Below the pieces are notes generated by a model, which worked only from the letters and a program-made list of their open reading frames with translations, did not search any database and was not told where the DNA came from. Below, piece by piece: positions 16,131 through 25,076 of a stretch of 64,000 nt of DNA (the first letter of the stretch is position 1; each line of letters starts with the position of its first letter). The position numbers and the translations under genes are program-made. Source of the DNA: Psychrobacillus sp. OK028 (lineage in GTDB: Bacteria; Bacillota; Bacilli; Bacillales_A; Planococcaceae); the NCBI RefSeq assembly GCF_900103605.1, contig NZ_FNHY01000002.1, positions 434,001 through 498,000 of the forward strand, read 5' to 3'.

Positions 16131-17834
16131 TTGTTAAAGGAACTAACGATAAAAAACTTTGCCATTATCGATGAATTGACCGTAAGCTTTGAGGAAGGAC
16201 TAACGGTTCTAACAGGAGAAACAGGAGCAGGAAAGTCTATTATTATTGATGCTGTGCATTTGTTATGTGGCGGTAGAGGATCACATGAATTCATCCGACA
16301 TGGCGCAAAAAAGGCTGAATTAGAGGGTCTGTTCCTCATTCCGAGTCCACAACACGGTGTTGTAAAAAAGCTGGAAGACGTCGGTATCGATATGGAAGAC
16401 GAATCTGTTATTTTAAGAAGAGATATTAACCAATCTGGTAAAAGTGTTTGTAGAGTAAATGGGAAGCTTGTAACTATTGGTATTTTAAGAGAAATTGGTG
16501 CTTCTTTAATAGATATTCACGGGCAGCATGAAAGCCAAGAACTGATGGACGACAAAGCCCATATTCATTTATTGGATCAATTCGCAGGAAATAGTTTAAA
16601 AGAAGTGAAAGATTCTTATCAAGATCTTTATAAGCAGTATAAAAAGTGGAAAAGAGAACTGGATAAATTATCTGAGAACGAACAACAGATTGCCCATAAG
16701 ATTGATCTGTACACTTTTCAAGTAGAGGAAATTGCGGAATCGAACCTAGTTATTGGGGAAGAGGAGCAACTACAGGAACAGAAAAAGAAATTACAAAATT
16801 TCCATAAAGTTTTCGACAAAATGAGTACGGCTTATGATGCGATATTATCTGAATCTAAAGGTTTAGATTATATAGGTGCTGCAATGGCTGATCTCCAAGA
16901 TATAGCTGAAGTGGATAAAGATATGAAAGAACTTAGTGAAAATGTCTCATCCGCATTTTACATACTACAAGATGCTGCTTATCAGCTCAAAAATGATTTA
17001 GATGAAATGGAATTCGATAATAACCAGCTACAAATAGTCGAAGATCGTTTAGCAACTATCCAAACGTTAAAACGAAAATATGGTTCATCCATTGAGGAAA
17101 TTTTAAGCTACAAGGATGAGATTCAATACAGCTTAGATCAACTAGTAAACCGAGATGAGCAAATTCAAAAAATGTCAGAAAAAATACGTCAAATTGAAAT
17201 TGATTTAGAACTAGAGGCTACAGATTTAACCGATAAGCGTAAAAAAGCCGCTAAACTTTTAAGTGTGGCAATTATGGAGCAGCTTCAGGAATTATATATG
17301 GAAAAGGCAACTTTCTCTGTTATGTTTTATGATGCAGTTACCCCGGTTTACAATGAAAATGGTTTAGACGATTTATCTTTTTATATTTCAACGAATGTTG
17401 GGGAACCGATGAAGCCATTAACGAAAATTGCTTCCGGTGGAGAACTCTCCCGGATGATGCTTGCACTTAAAAGTATCTTCTCTAAGCATCAAGGCATAAC
17501 ATCCATTATTTTTGATGAGGTTGATACTGGAGTAAGTGGACGAGTTGCCCAATCAATAGCAGAAAAAATTGCTGGCATTGCTTCTAATTCTCAAGTGCTT
17601 TGTATATCGCATTTACCTCAGGTTGCTGCAATGGCCGATCAACACTTAATGATTAAAAAAGAGGTAAGTGGAAATCGAACATTTACCGTTTTAGAAGAGG
17701 TACAAAATGATAAACGAGCAGAAGAACTTAGTCGGATGATGTCTGGTGAAGAAATTACCAGCACGACACTACAGCATTCGAAAGAGCTTTTGAAAATAGC
17801 GAAAAATCGAAAAAAAATTATAAGAAATTTGTGA
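16131..17834 (+). CDS. recN: DNA repair protein RecN
   Basis: A 567-residue SMC-like ATPase for double-strand break repair. Walker A GETGAGKS lies near residue 30, a long coiled coil spans about 150-380, the ABC signature is ASGGELSRMMLALKSI and Walker B is IIFDEVDTGVSG. TTG start at 16131 after GTGAGGTGAAAGC. The neighbouring argR and spoIVB conform to the B. subtilis order. Confidence 0.97.
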   Translation: MLKELTIKNFAIIDELTVSFEEGLTVLTGETGAGKSIIIDAVHLLCGGRGSHEFIRHGAKKAELEGLFLIPSPQHGVVKKLEDVGIDMEDESVILRRDINQSGKSVCRVNGKLVTIGILREIGASLIDIHGQHESQELMDDKAHIHLLDQFAGNSLKEVKDSYQDLYKQYKKWKRELDKLSENEQQIAHKIDLYTFQVEEIAESNLVIGEEEQLQEQKKKLQNFHKVFDKMSTAYDAILSESKGLDYIGAAMADLQDIAEVDKDMKELSENVSSAFYILQDAAYQLKNDLDEMEFDNNQLQIVEDRLATIQTLKRKYGSSIEEILSYKDEIQYSLDQLVNRDEQIQKMSEKIRQIEIDLELEATDLTDKRKKAAKLLSVAIMEQLQELYMEKATFSVMFYDAVTPVYNENGLDDLSFYISTNVGEPMKPLTKIASGGELSRMMLALKSIFSKHQGITSIIFDEVDTGVSGRVAQSIAEKIAGIASNSQVLCISHLPQVAAMADQHLMIKKEVSGNRTFTVLEEVQNDKRAEELSRMMSGEEITSTTLQHSKELLKIAKNRKKIIRNL

Positions 17835-17861
17835 AGACCTTTTTTTAAAAGGTCTTTTTTA
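17835..17861 (+). terminator. Terminator after recN
   Basis: AGACCTTTT / AAAAGGTCT with a T tail, starting at the recN stop. Confidence 0.8.
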
Positions 17862-17928
17862 TTATCAATTATTTACCTCTCATAGCCGACATTTTGTAGG
17901 ACATAGTATCAATATAGGGAGGTGAAAT

Positions 17929-18885
17929 ATGAAGAAAAACTATCGTAAATGGTCGCTAATGCCACTACTCTTCTTTACCTTATTCTTCGCGAACAATTCA
18001 GTTTTGGCAGAGCAGACTTCAGTCATACCACTTGGGCAGTCCATTCAAATTGATTTACAATACGGTTCGGTTTTTGTAAGCAGTGATGTTTTACTTTCAA
18101 ATGATGAATGGTTGCGAACAGGTGATTCGATTCACTTGATTAATAAACGACCAGTGACAAATTTAAATGACGTAAAAAGTCATATGAAAGACAGTGCACA
18201 AATTACTATCCAGTATGAGCATAAAAAAGAAATGTATACGAAAAATATTAGTCCCAATCAAATGATAAAATTACTTCCTTTTTTGAGAGATGCTACAGAA
18301 GGTATTGGCACGTTGACTTATTTTGATCCGATTACGAAAGAATTTGGTGCTTTAGGACATCAAATTGTAGACCAGCAATCAGGTATTACTCCAAAATTCT
18401 CGGAGGGCTCCATTTATTTGTCCTCCATTGAGCAAATAAAGAAAAGTATGCCAGGAAAACCAGGCTACAAAATAACCTCCCATAAATCGAACACGTTACC
18501 AATTGGAGGAGTAAACGAAAATAATGTATACGGTGTTTTTGGAAAATTAGACAATAGTGCATTAGAAAATATATCGAAGCAGAAGCTAGAAATTGTAGAT
18601 CAAGAAGAAATAATGACAGGTAAAGCAATTATGCGGACCTCCATCGATGGTGAAAAAGTACAGGATTTCACAATAGAAATTTCTTCAGTTGAAGATCATA
18701 TATTTCAATTTACCGTAACTGACAAAAAGCTCATCGAGAAGACGGGCGGTATTTTACAAGGTATGAGTGGCAGTCCGATTATTCAAAAAGATAAACTTGT
18801 CGGTGTTGTAACTCATATGTATGTGGATAAACCAGAAAACGGTGCAGCTTTAGCAATTACGGAAATGATGAAAAAGAGTCCATAA
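17929..18885 (+). CDS. spoIVB: SpoIVB signalling peptidase (S55), shortened
   Basis: A 318-residue forespore-made serine peptidase that triggers sigma-K activation. A signal or anchor segment (about residues 9-26) is followed by a very short PDZ region (about 35-105) and the catalytic domain. His144 in GALGHQIVD and Ser280 in QGMSGSPII are the likely catalytic residues, and THMYVDKP follows. B. subtilis SpoIVB is, from memory, about 426 residues; the difference lies mainly before the catalytic domain. ATG 17929 follows AGGGAGGTGAAAT. Confidence 0.93.
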   Translation: MKKNYRKWSLMPLLFFTLFFANNSVLAEQTSVIPLGQSIQIDLQYGSVFVSSDVLLSNDEWLRTGDSIHLINKRPVTNLNDVKSHMKDSAQITIQYEHKKEMYTKNISPNQMIKLLPFLRDATEGIGTLTYFDPITKEFGALGHQIVDQQSGITPKFSEGSIYLSSIEQIKKSMPGKPGYKITSHKSNTLPIGGVNENNVYGVFGKLDNSALENISKQKLEIVDQEEIMTGKAIMRTSIDGEKVQDFTIEISSVEDHIFQFTVTDKKLIEKTGGILQGMSGSPIIQKDKLVGVVTHMYVDKPENGAALAITEMMKKSP

Positions 18886-18896
18886 TTAACAATTAG

Positions 18897-18927
18897 GATA
18901 GACCCGATTTTGGGTCTATCTTTTTTT
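18897..18927 (+). terminator. Terminator after spoIVB
   Basis: GATAGACCC, loop gatttt, GGGTCTATC, then TTTTTTTG. Confidence 0.9.
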
Positions 18928-18958
18928 GCTTTTTAGGTATAATATGGTATAAAGATTA

Positions 18959-18996
18959 TTCGACAAAGATGTTGTAATTTTCGAAAATTTGTCGCA
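18959..18996. promoter_or_regulatory. Cluster of Spo0A boxes upstream of spo0A
   Basis: TTCGACAA at 18959-18966 is an exact 0A box (TTGTCGAA) on the minus strand. TTGTCGCA at 18989-18996 matches 7 of 8. Between them, AATTTTCGAAAATT (18976-18989) is a perfect 14-base palindrome holding two further 6-7 of 8 matches; it also resembles a CodY motif lacking its centre base. Together they suggest autoregulation, as at the B. subtilis spo0A promoter. Confidence 0.65.
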
Positions 18997-19040
18997 ACCT
19001 AACGAAACCGTATTCTAAAAGCCTTATTTTTAAAAAGAAT

Positions 19041-19069
19041 GAAGGATATAGGAAGATTAAAGAGAATAG
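19041..19069 (+). promoter_or_regulatory. Sigma-H promoter of spo0A
   Basis: GAAGGATAT (19041-19049), 11 bases, AGAGAATAG (19061-19069). It matches the sigma-H consensus RnAGGAwWW-N11/12-RnnGAATww at all but the last base. It corresponds to the sporulation promoter Ps of B. subtilis spo0A and lies about 40 bases before the start codon. Confidence 0.75.
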
Positions 19070-19105
19070 TATCTAAGTGAAAAATTACAAAAGGTGGATG
19101 ATAAA

Positions 19106-19897
19106 ATGGAAAAGATAAAAATTGCAATTGTGGATGATAACAAAGACTTGATTCGTACGATGGGGTCATATTTCGATCAGCATCCCGAAATTGAAATAAT
19201 TGGTACAGCAGCAAACGGTAAGCTTTGTTTAGACCTACTGGAGAATATTCAACCGGATGTATTACTACTCGACATTATAATGCCGCATTTAGACGGAATC
19301 GCGGTTTTAGATAATCTACAAAAAGACGACAAACTAAAGGATATTCAGGTAATTATGCTCACTGCTTTTGGACAAGAAGATGTTATGAAACAAGCTGTAG
19401 ACTTAGGGGCATCCTACTTTATGCTAAAACCTTTTGAATTTGAACGCTTAGTAACACAGATTAAACAGGTTGCTGGTAAAAAAGGCTTTGTTCAAGAAGA
19501 GCCTGTTAAAGCGAATCCAGAAAAAGAAGCATTGCAAAGTAAGCGCTTCATCGACAATACTATTACGAATGTTATTAAAGAAATTGGTGTACCTGCGCAT
19601 ATTAAAGGATACTCCTACCTACGAGAAGCTATCCAAATGGTTTATAGCGATATTGAATTACTTGGTTCCATTACGAAAGTTTTATATCCAGAAATAGCTA
19701 AAAAGTTTCAAACGACACCATCTCGTGTAGAACGAGCAATACGTCATGCAATCGAAGTAGCTTGGAACCGCGGAAACTACGAAACTATTTCTAAATTGTT
19801 TGGATACACTGTGCACCACTTAAAATCAAAACCTACTAATAGTGAGTTCATCGCAATGATCGCAGACAAGATTCGTATGGAGAATATGGCTAGCTAA
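19106..19897 (+). CDS. spo0A: Sporulation master regulator Spo0A
   Basis: A 263-residue response regulator. The receiver domain has Asp10/Asp11, the phosphorylation site Asp56 in [14 protein letters not shown], Thr86 and Lys108. The C-terminal DNA-binding domain retains [33 protein letters not shown] and [15 protein letters not shown], which is nearly invariant in the family. I chose ATG 19106 ([12 protein letters not shown]), eight bases after AAAGGTGG, over the upstream GTG. An intact spo0A with sigma-H and 0A control argues that the cell still enters sporulation. Confidence 0.98.
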   Translation: MEKIKIAIVDDNKDLIRTMGSYFDQHPEIEIIGTAANGKLCLDLLENIQPDVLLLDIIMPHLDGIAVLDNLQKDDKLKDIQVIMLTAFGQEDVMKQAVDLGASYFMLKPFEFERLVTQIKQVAGKKGFVQEEPVKANPEKEALQSKRFIDNTITNVIKEIGVPAHIKGYSYLREAIQMVYSDIELLGSITKVLYPEIAKKFQTTPSRVERAIRHAIEVAWNRGNYETISKLFGYTVHHLKSKPTNSEFIAMIADKIRMENMAS

Positions 19898-19944
19898 TTG
19901 TTACTAGGAACAATAGCTCAAGCGCTGGTCGTAAAATATAGTTA

Positions 19945-19980
19945 AGGCCTATTCTATCAAAGAGTAGGTCTATTTATTTT
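19945..19980 (+). terminator. Terminator after spo0A
   Basis: GGCCTATTCT, loop atcaa, AGAGTAGGTC, then TATTTATTTTT. Confidence 0.7.
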
Positions 19981-20170
19981 TATCTTTAAGGTTACTTTAT
20001 ACCCTCTAAATTAGATTTGATGCAAGACTATATATCTGTTTTACTTTACACATCATTGTTTAATGATAGTACAGATTAGGTATTAATATCGAAAATCTCT
20101 TTGAAATCAAAATTTATTTCACACTATTTTTAATAGTGAGTATAATAATTGATGAGAGGAAGTGTTTAAA

Positions 20171-21745
20171 GTGATGACAATCATTGAGAATGATGAAATA
20201 ATACTTTCTGAAGAAAATGGACGAGTATTCCTGACTATAAAAAGCGATCGTTATAATCTAAAGAAAGTGGATTTACTGGCTAGCAATCATCCAAGACTTA
20301 AAATATCCAATTTTATGACTGTGAAAAAAGCGGTGGAAAGTGGTTCTAAGGATCCGATTGAGCTGGGTACTTGGCTTGATAGTATGGAATTAGAAATTAG
20401 CAATGATAAAATGCAGGCATTACTTACTATTTATGAATCACAAAACTTTGTTAAAGAAAATTTAGAAAGTCTCCAACAAAATATACACAAAATACTTTCA
20501 GATAATGGAATTATATTTGGTCAGCAACCATTAGATTTAACCTCCATTAAAACAGGTAAATCATACATAATTGCAAAAGGACTACCACCCGAAAAAGGTC
20601 CTGATGCTAAAATTACATACTTACAACAAGCGGAAAAGACACCAGTGATCAATGAAGATGGTAAAGCAGATTATTTTGACATGAACTTTCTAGTAGAGAT
20701 AAATGAAGGCTCTTGGTTAGGCGAAAAAATACCTCCTCAGCAAGGGACACCAGGAAAGAATATCTTAGGTGAATTGGTACCTGCACCTATAGGCGATGAC
20801 TTCCCGTTAAAATATGACACAAAATCAGCCTATGAAGTGGAAGAGGAAGGCAAAACTGTCCTTCGCTCAAAAACCAAAGGGGTAATAGGAGAAGTGAATG
20901 GAATACTTACTGTGCAAAAGCATCTTATCATCGATGGGGATGTTGGGCTTGAGACTGGTAATTTGAAATTCGACGGTTCTATCCAAGTAAGAGGTACTGT
21001 CATGGCTGGTTATTCGATAGTAGCTTCTGGTGATATATCGATTGAATCCAACGAAGGTGTGCATGCAGCTGAACTTATAAAATCAACCGAGGGTGATGTG
21101 TTCATTAAGGGTGGAATCTTTGGCAAAGGCATCACAAACGTTGAGGCACATCATAATATATTTGTAAAACATGCAAACGAATGTACACTAGAAGCAAAAG
21201 ATAATATTCATATTGGATTCTATTCGTTAGGGGCGACAATTTTCTGTGATCAATTATTTTTAGATGAACGCAAAGGCAAAATAATTGGAGGAAAAGCGAT
21301 TGCTATTAATTCCATCACATCTGCTTATTCGGGGAATAATTCAGAACGTAAAACAGAATTGATCGTGCAAGGAATTGACCGTAAAATTTTAACGGAAAAC
21401 GCAAAAACTAAAGCACAAGAAATGATGAAATTACAGGAAGAATCAACGAAGCTGAATTTTACCTTAAGCCAGTTAAATCAATTCAAAAGTTCTATGAATG
21501 TTCAACAAGTAGCTGTTTATGAGCAAACGAAACAAAAATATAATGCCATTCAACGTGATGCTAAAGAGCTAGATCAGGAGATTCAGCGTATATTGAAAAT
21601 GCTTAGGCAAACAACAGATTATTTTATCAATATTACGAGAGAAGCAAACCCAGGAACAGTTATCCAAATTGGTAACAAGTCTTCCTACCTTACGAAACCA
21701 ACAAAAGGGAAATTTAAATTGGAAAATGGGGAGTTAAATGTCTAA
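20171..21745 (+). CDS. FapA-like DUF342 polymerising protein
   Basis: A protein of about 524 residues with the FapA/DUF342 layout. An N-terminal mixed domain (1-110) is followed by GKSYIIAKGLPPEKGPDAKI and GEKIPPQQGTPGKNILGELV. A beta-helix section, rich in glycine turns such as VQVRGTVMAGYSIVASGDI and TEGDVFIKGGIFGKG, precedes a C-terminal coiled coil (about 400-490). DUF342 proteins include FapA, which helps spatial flagellar control. B. subtilis has no such gene next to spo0A. GTG 20171 or ATG 20174 after AGAGGAAG are both possible starts. It overlaps the next gene by eight bases, so they form an operon. Confidence 0.8.
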   Translation: MMTIIENDEIILSEENGRVFLTIKSDRYNLKKVDLLASNHPRLKISNFMTVKKAVESGSKDPIELGTWLDSMELEISNDKMQALLTIYESQNFVKENLESLQQNIHKILSDNGIIFGQQPLDLTSIKTGKSYIIAKGLPPEKGPDAKITYLQQAEKTPVINEDGKADYFDMNFLVEINEGSWLGEKIPPQQGTPGKNILGELVPAPIGDDFPLKYDTKSAYEVEEEGKTVLRSKTKGVIGEVNGILTVQKHLIIDGDVGLETGNLKFDGSIQVRGTVMAGYSIVASGDISIESNEGVHAAELIKSTEGDVFIKGGIFGKGITNVEAHHNIFVKHANECTLEAKDNIHIGFYSLGATIFCDQLFLDERKGKIIGGKAIAINSITSAYSGNNSERKTELIVQGIDRKILTENAKTKAQEMMKLQEESTKLNFTLSQLNQFKSSMNVQQVAVYEQTKQKYNAIQRDAKELDQEIQRILKMLRQTTDYFINITREANPGTVIQIGNKSSYLTKPTKGKFKLENGELNV

Positions 21746-22463
21746 TCTACCTGTGTATGCTCATCGAGGAGCTGCACTCAAAACTGTGGAAAATTCTATG
21801 AAGGCGTTTAAAAGGGCTGTGAAGCTAGGTGTAGACGGGATTGAACTAGACCTACAGCTTTCGGCTGATGGCGTACCATTTGTTACACATGACATTGACT
21901 TTTTCCGATTGGCGGGAAATAAACGGAGAATTACAGATATGCTTGCGGAGGAAGTATTGCAGTTGAAGCTAGGGCGAGTGTTCTACCGCAAATTTTTCTA
22001 TTCAAGAGTAGTCACCTTTGATGAATTCATCCAATTTGTTGCGCCATTAGGGATCAAGCTAAATGTCGAACTGAAGGAATCTTTCCTTGGTAAAAATGAA
22101 AAAATTCAAGAAGTGGTAGAAAAAGCTTCTATTATTTCCGACGTTCACTTTTCCTCTTTCGAGTTTAGTGTGCTCCAAACGATTCATACTATGAAAATAG
22201 GAGCCCAAACCGCTTTTATCGGCAAAAAAAATTCCGATTGGGATTATGTATTGTCCATTAAAGAAATTGACGCTATTCATTTCAATAAAAAATTTTACGA
22301 TACCGATTTGATGAAAAAAGTATGGGATGCTGGTTTTCCAATGCGCTTTTATAACATAAAGGGCAATGAAAAATATATTCAAAATCCACATGAATCAGTG
22401 ATTGGCTGGATCACGGATTACCCCGAAAAAGTTTTACAACAACAAATGCGTAAGCGCTTATGA
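21738..22463 (+). CDS. Glycerophosphodiester phosphodiesterase family protein (YqiK-like)
   Basis: A 241-residue GDPD-fold enzyme hydrolysing glycerophosphodiesters to glycerol 3-phosphate. The catalytic YAHRGAALKTVENSM has the HR and E residues, followed by IELDLQLSADGVPFVTHD with the metal and general acid residues. No signal peptide, so cytosolic. The position between spo0A and bkdR matches B. subtilis yqiK. The start lies inside the end of the DUF342 gene after GGGGAG. Confidence 0.88.
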   Translation: MSNLPVYAHRGAALKTVENSMKAFKRAVKLGVDGIELDLQLSADGVPFVTHDIDFFRLAGNKRRITDMLAEEVLQLKLGRVFYRKFFYSRVVTFDEFIQFVAPLGIKLNVELKESFLGKNEKIQEVVEKASIISDVHFSSFEFSVLQTIHTMKIGAQTAFIGKKNSDWDYVLSIKEIDAIHFNKKFYDTDLMKKVWDAGFPMRFYNIKGNEKYIQNPHESVIGWITDYPEKVLQQQMRKRL

Positions 22464-22580
22464 TAGCCCTGACAAAGCTCGTCGCAAAATAAAAAACATT
22501 TCGCAACGACTGACTGACACGCCTCGTGCGGCCCCCAATTCTAAAGTGACTCGAAGGGCTAGGTGCTGGAGTCTGGACGG
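22464..22580 (+). repeat. Degenerate copy of the bkd-operon hairpin repeat
   Basis: GCCCTGACAAAGC ... CAATTCTAAAGTGACTCG and AAGGGCTAGGTGCTGGAG correspond to the same parts of the tandem units at 27697-28064. The central hairpin differs. It begins right after the GDPD stop, as the tandem units begin right after the lpdV stop. Confidence 0.6.
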
Positions 22581-22584
22581 ATAC

Positions 22585-22622
22585 AAAAAAGACGCTGACT
22601 GTTATAAGTCTACGTCTTTTTT
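22585..22622. terminator. Bidirectional terminator between GDPD and DUF2627 genes
   Basis: AAAAAAGACG, loop ctgactgttataagtcta, CGTCTTTTTT. It serves the convergent genes; the minus-strand gene ends inside it. Confidence 0.75.
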
Positions 22623-22853
22623 CTTTTGAAATCGTGGAGCTACTTTTCCATTTTTACGATCACGATTCAATAAGAATCCTGCAAAGAAGCCTAAGCCTAA
22701 AACCGTAAATAGTAATCCGCTTATAAATTGGATGGCCAAACCACCAATTGGGAGGATTTGCAATCCGAAAAAAGTATCTCTCATTAATTTAATTCCAAAT
22801 GCTGCTAAAATTCCAGGAATTAATAACACGATTAAAGCCGCTAAACGAGCCAT
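22602..22853 (-). CDS. yqzF: DUF2627 membrane protein (YqzF)
   Basis: An 83-residue membrane protein: MARLAALIVLLIPGILAAFG, then LMRDTFFG, QILPIGGLAIQFISGLLF and TVLGLGFFAGFLLNRDRK with a charged C terminus. Two or three membrane segments are visible. I chose ATG 22853, seven bases after CAGGAGTGA; the longer frame has no ribosome site. YqzF lies in this orientation between yqiK and bkdR in B. subtilis. Function unknown. Confidence 0.85.
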   Translation of the reverse strand: MARLAALIVLLIPGILAAFGIKLMRDTFFGLQILPIGGLAIQFISGLLFTVLGLGFFAGFLLNRDRKNGKVAPRFQKKKDVDL

Positions 22854-22981
22854 TTTTTTCACTCCTGTTCTGACTAATTTAATTTTACTATCAACAATAT
22901 GATTGTCAACGAATGAAACTTGCGTTATGATAAATGAGAAGTGCAATAAGTTGCAGATGATTAATGGGGGTGTGCATATTC

Positions 22982-25003
22982 TTGCAAAATATAATTATAG
23001 TAGGCGCAGGTAATGGTGGATATGCACTTTTGAAATTGATACAACAGGCTAATTACCTTAAAGTAAAAGCCATTTGTGACATTGATGAAAAAGCCCCCGG
23101 GTTAAAACTTGCAAAAGAATTAAATATTCCTACGTATAAAGAGTGGAAGCCTCTCCTACATGATGATATTCAGATCATCATTGATGTTACGGGAGACAAA
23201 GAGGTTTTTCATGAGCTTCTTGCAAATAGACCTGCCACTGCGGTATTAATACCGGGCGAGATTGCTAACTTACTTGTTTCACTTTTAGAAGAGAAAAATA
23301 AGTATATAAACATTATTGATCACAAAACGATGATGCAGGAGTTAATCTTTGATTCGATTGAAGAAGGTATGATTGGTATTGATGATCAAGGTATCGTGAA
23401 TCTTTTTAATAATAGTGCAGAAAAAATGACGCAAATAGCAAGACAAGATGCCATTGGAAAGCATGTGCATGAAGTGATTGCTACAAGTGAATTACCAAGA
23501 GTATTCGATACCGGGTGTGTCGAACTAAACAAAGAACTTATTCTTGAAAGCGGTACCAAAATTGTCACCTCGCGCTATCCGATGATTAATGAAGAAGGAA
23601 AATCCGTTGGGGCATTTGCAGTTTTCATGGATATTTCCGAAGTAGTTCGACTAGCTGAAGAAATTACAAATCTAACTGAAATCCAAAAAATGTTAGAGGC
23701 TATTATCCATTCAAGCGATGATGCTATTTCCGTTGTTGATGAAGAAGGGAAAGGTATTCTTATTAATCCAGCCTACACGAGAATAACTGGATTTAGTGAA
23801 GCAGAAGTAATAGGTCAACCTGCGACAGCGGATATTTCGGAAGGGGAAAGTATCCACTTAAAAGTGTTGCAAACACGCAAACCGATTCGTGGTGTTAATC
23901 TGCGAGTAGGAAAACAAAAAAAAGATGTGATTGTCAATGTCGCGCCTATCATCGTAAACCAACAGCTAAAAGGTAGTGTGGGTGTGATTCACGATATGAC
24001 CGAAATGCGAGGTTTGATGCGAGAATTAGATCATGCACGCACGCTTATCAGAACGCTAGGCGCAACTTACAGCTTTGAAGATATTGTCGGCACATCAAAC
24101 GAAATAAATTTCACTATTGAGCAAGCGAGACTAGCAGCAAGCGTTCCAGTAACGGTTCTTTTAAGGGGAGAGGTCGGAGCTGGGAAAGACTTATTTGCCC
24201 TTGCTATTCACTGTGAAAGCAATCGATCAGGTCATCCGTTTCTTCGTGTAAATTGTAGCTCAATGGAAGAGCAATTGTTAGAAGCACAGCTGTTTGGAAC
24301 GGAAAAGGACGGATTTATCCAGTCTGGGATTTTCGAACAGGCAACGCATGGAACTATTTTCTTGGACGAAGTTGGGGAGCTTTCGAAAAAAACACAGGCA
24401 AAGCTATTACGTGTTCTGAGAGAAAATACCATTATTCGTGTGGACGGGTCGACAGCTATTCCTGTAGATGTGCGTATTATCGCATCCAGTAGCTTGAACC
24501 TCGAAAAAGCAATGCGAGAAGGTACGTTTAGAGAAGATTTTTATTATCAATTGAATCGAATGCCGATACATATACCTTCCTTACGAACTCGTAAGCAGGA
24601 TATTCCGGCAATTGCTGAGCACTTACTTGTGCGATTGAACCAAGAATTTGGTCGAAATATTGAAGGCTTTTCAGAAGAAGCGATGAATAGCTTACTACTA
24701 TATGATTGGCCAGGGAACGTAAGAGAACTAGAGAATATCATCAGTCGTTCCATGATTTTTTTACAGCCACATGATCGAATAGTAGAAGAGCATCATCTAC
24801 CGAAGTCGATGCTCGTTTTGCCAAGTGAAGACACGGGAGAAATTTCACTTGGCACGCTAGCAGAACAAATGGATGAAATGGAAAAGAAAGTGCTGGCACA
24901 GGCATTAAAGGTTTCTGGGGGAAACAAATCACGAACTGCCAAACAGCTTAACATTTCACTTCGCACATTATATTACAAATTAGAAAAATATCATTTAGCA
25001 TAA
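22982..25003 (+). CDS. bkdR: BkdR-type AAA+ regulator of the bkd operon, lacking GAFTGA
   Basis: A regulator of about 673 residues. An N-terminal nucleotide-fold sensor (NIIIVGAGNGGYALLKLI) is followed by two PAS domains (about 120-220 and 235-345), an AAA+ domain with Walker A GEVGAGKD (about 396) and Walker B GTIFLDEVGEL (about 458), and a Fis-type helix-turn-helix (GGNKSRTAKQLNISLRTLYYKLEKY). Between Walker A and B, where sigma-54 activators have FGxExGAFTGA, it reads FGTEKDGFIQSG, so the sigma-54 contact loop is lost, as in TyrR-like regulators. TTG 22982, nine bases after GGGGGTG, is the best start; ATG 22964 is possible. It faces bcd and is the likely regulator of the cluster. Confidence 0.9.
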   Translation: MQNIIIVGAGNGGYALLKLIQQANYLKVKAICDIDEKAPGLKLAKELNIPTYKEWKPLLHDDIQIIIDVTGDKEVFHELLANRPATAVLIPGEIANLLVSLLEEKNKYINIIDHKTMMQELIFDSIEEGMIGIDDQGIVNLFNNSAEKMTQIARQDAIGKHVHEVIATSELPRVFDTGCVELNKELILESGTKIVTSRYPMINEEGKSVGAFAVFMDISEVVRLAEEITNLTEIQKMLEAIIHSSDDAISVVDEEGKGILINPAYTRITGFSEAEVIGQPATADISEGESIHLKVLQTRKPIRGVNLRVGKQKKDVIVNVAPIIVNQQLKGSVGVIHDMTEMRGLMRELDHARTLIRTLGATYSFEDIVGTSNEINFTIEQARLAASVPVTVLLRGEVGAGKDLFALAIHCESNRSGHPFLRVNCSSMEEQLLEAQLFGTEKDGFIQSGIFEQATHGTIFLDEVGELSKKTQAKLLRVLRENTIIRVDGSTAIPVDVRIIASSSLNLEKAMREGTFREDFYYQLNRMPIHIPSLRTRKQDIPAIAEHLLVRLNQEFGRNIEGFSEEAMNSLLLYDWPGNVRELENIISRSMIFLQPHDRIVEEHHLPKSMLVLPSEDTGEISLGTLAEQMDEMEKKVLAQALKVSGGNKSRTAKQLNISLRTLYYKLEKYHLA

Positions 25004-25076
25004 ATGGGAGCACTTCAAACAATAGGGGTATTGAATAGATAAGTCTGGCCCATTTAACTACTAGGAGGAACTACAC

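Noticed and set aside
25004-25076. Sigma-54 promoter before bcd
   Set aside because: TGGCCCATTTAAC does not continue with a -12 GC element at proper spacing, and BkdR lacks GAFTGA.
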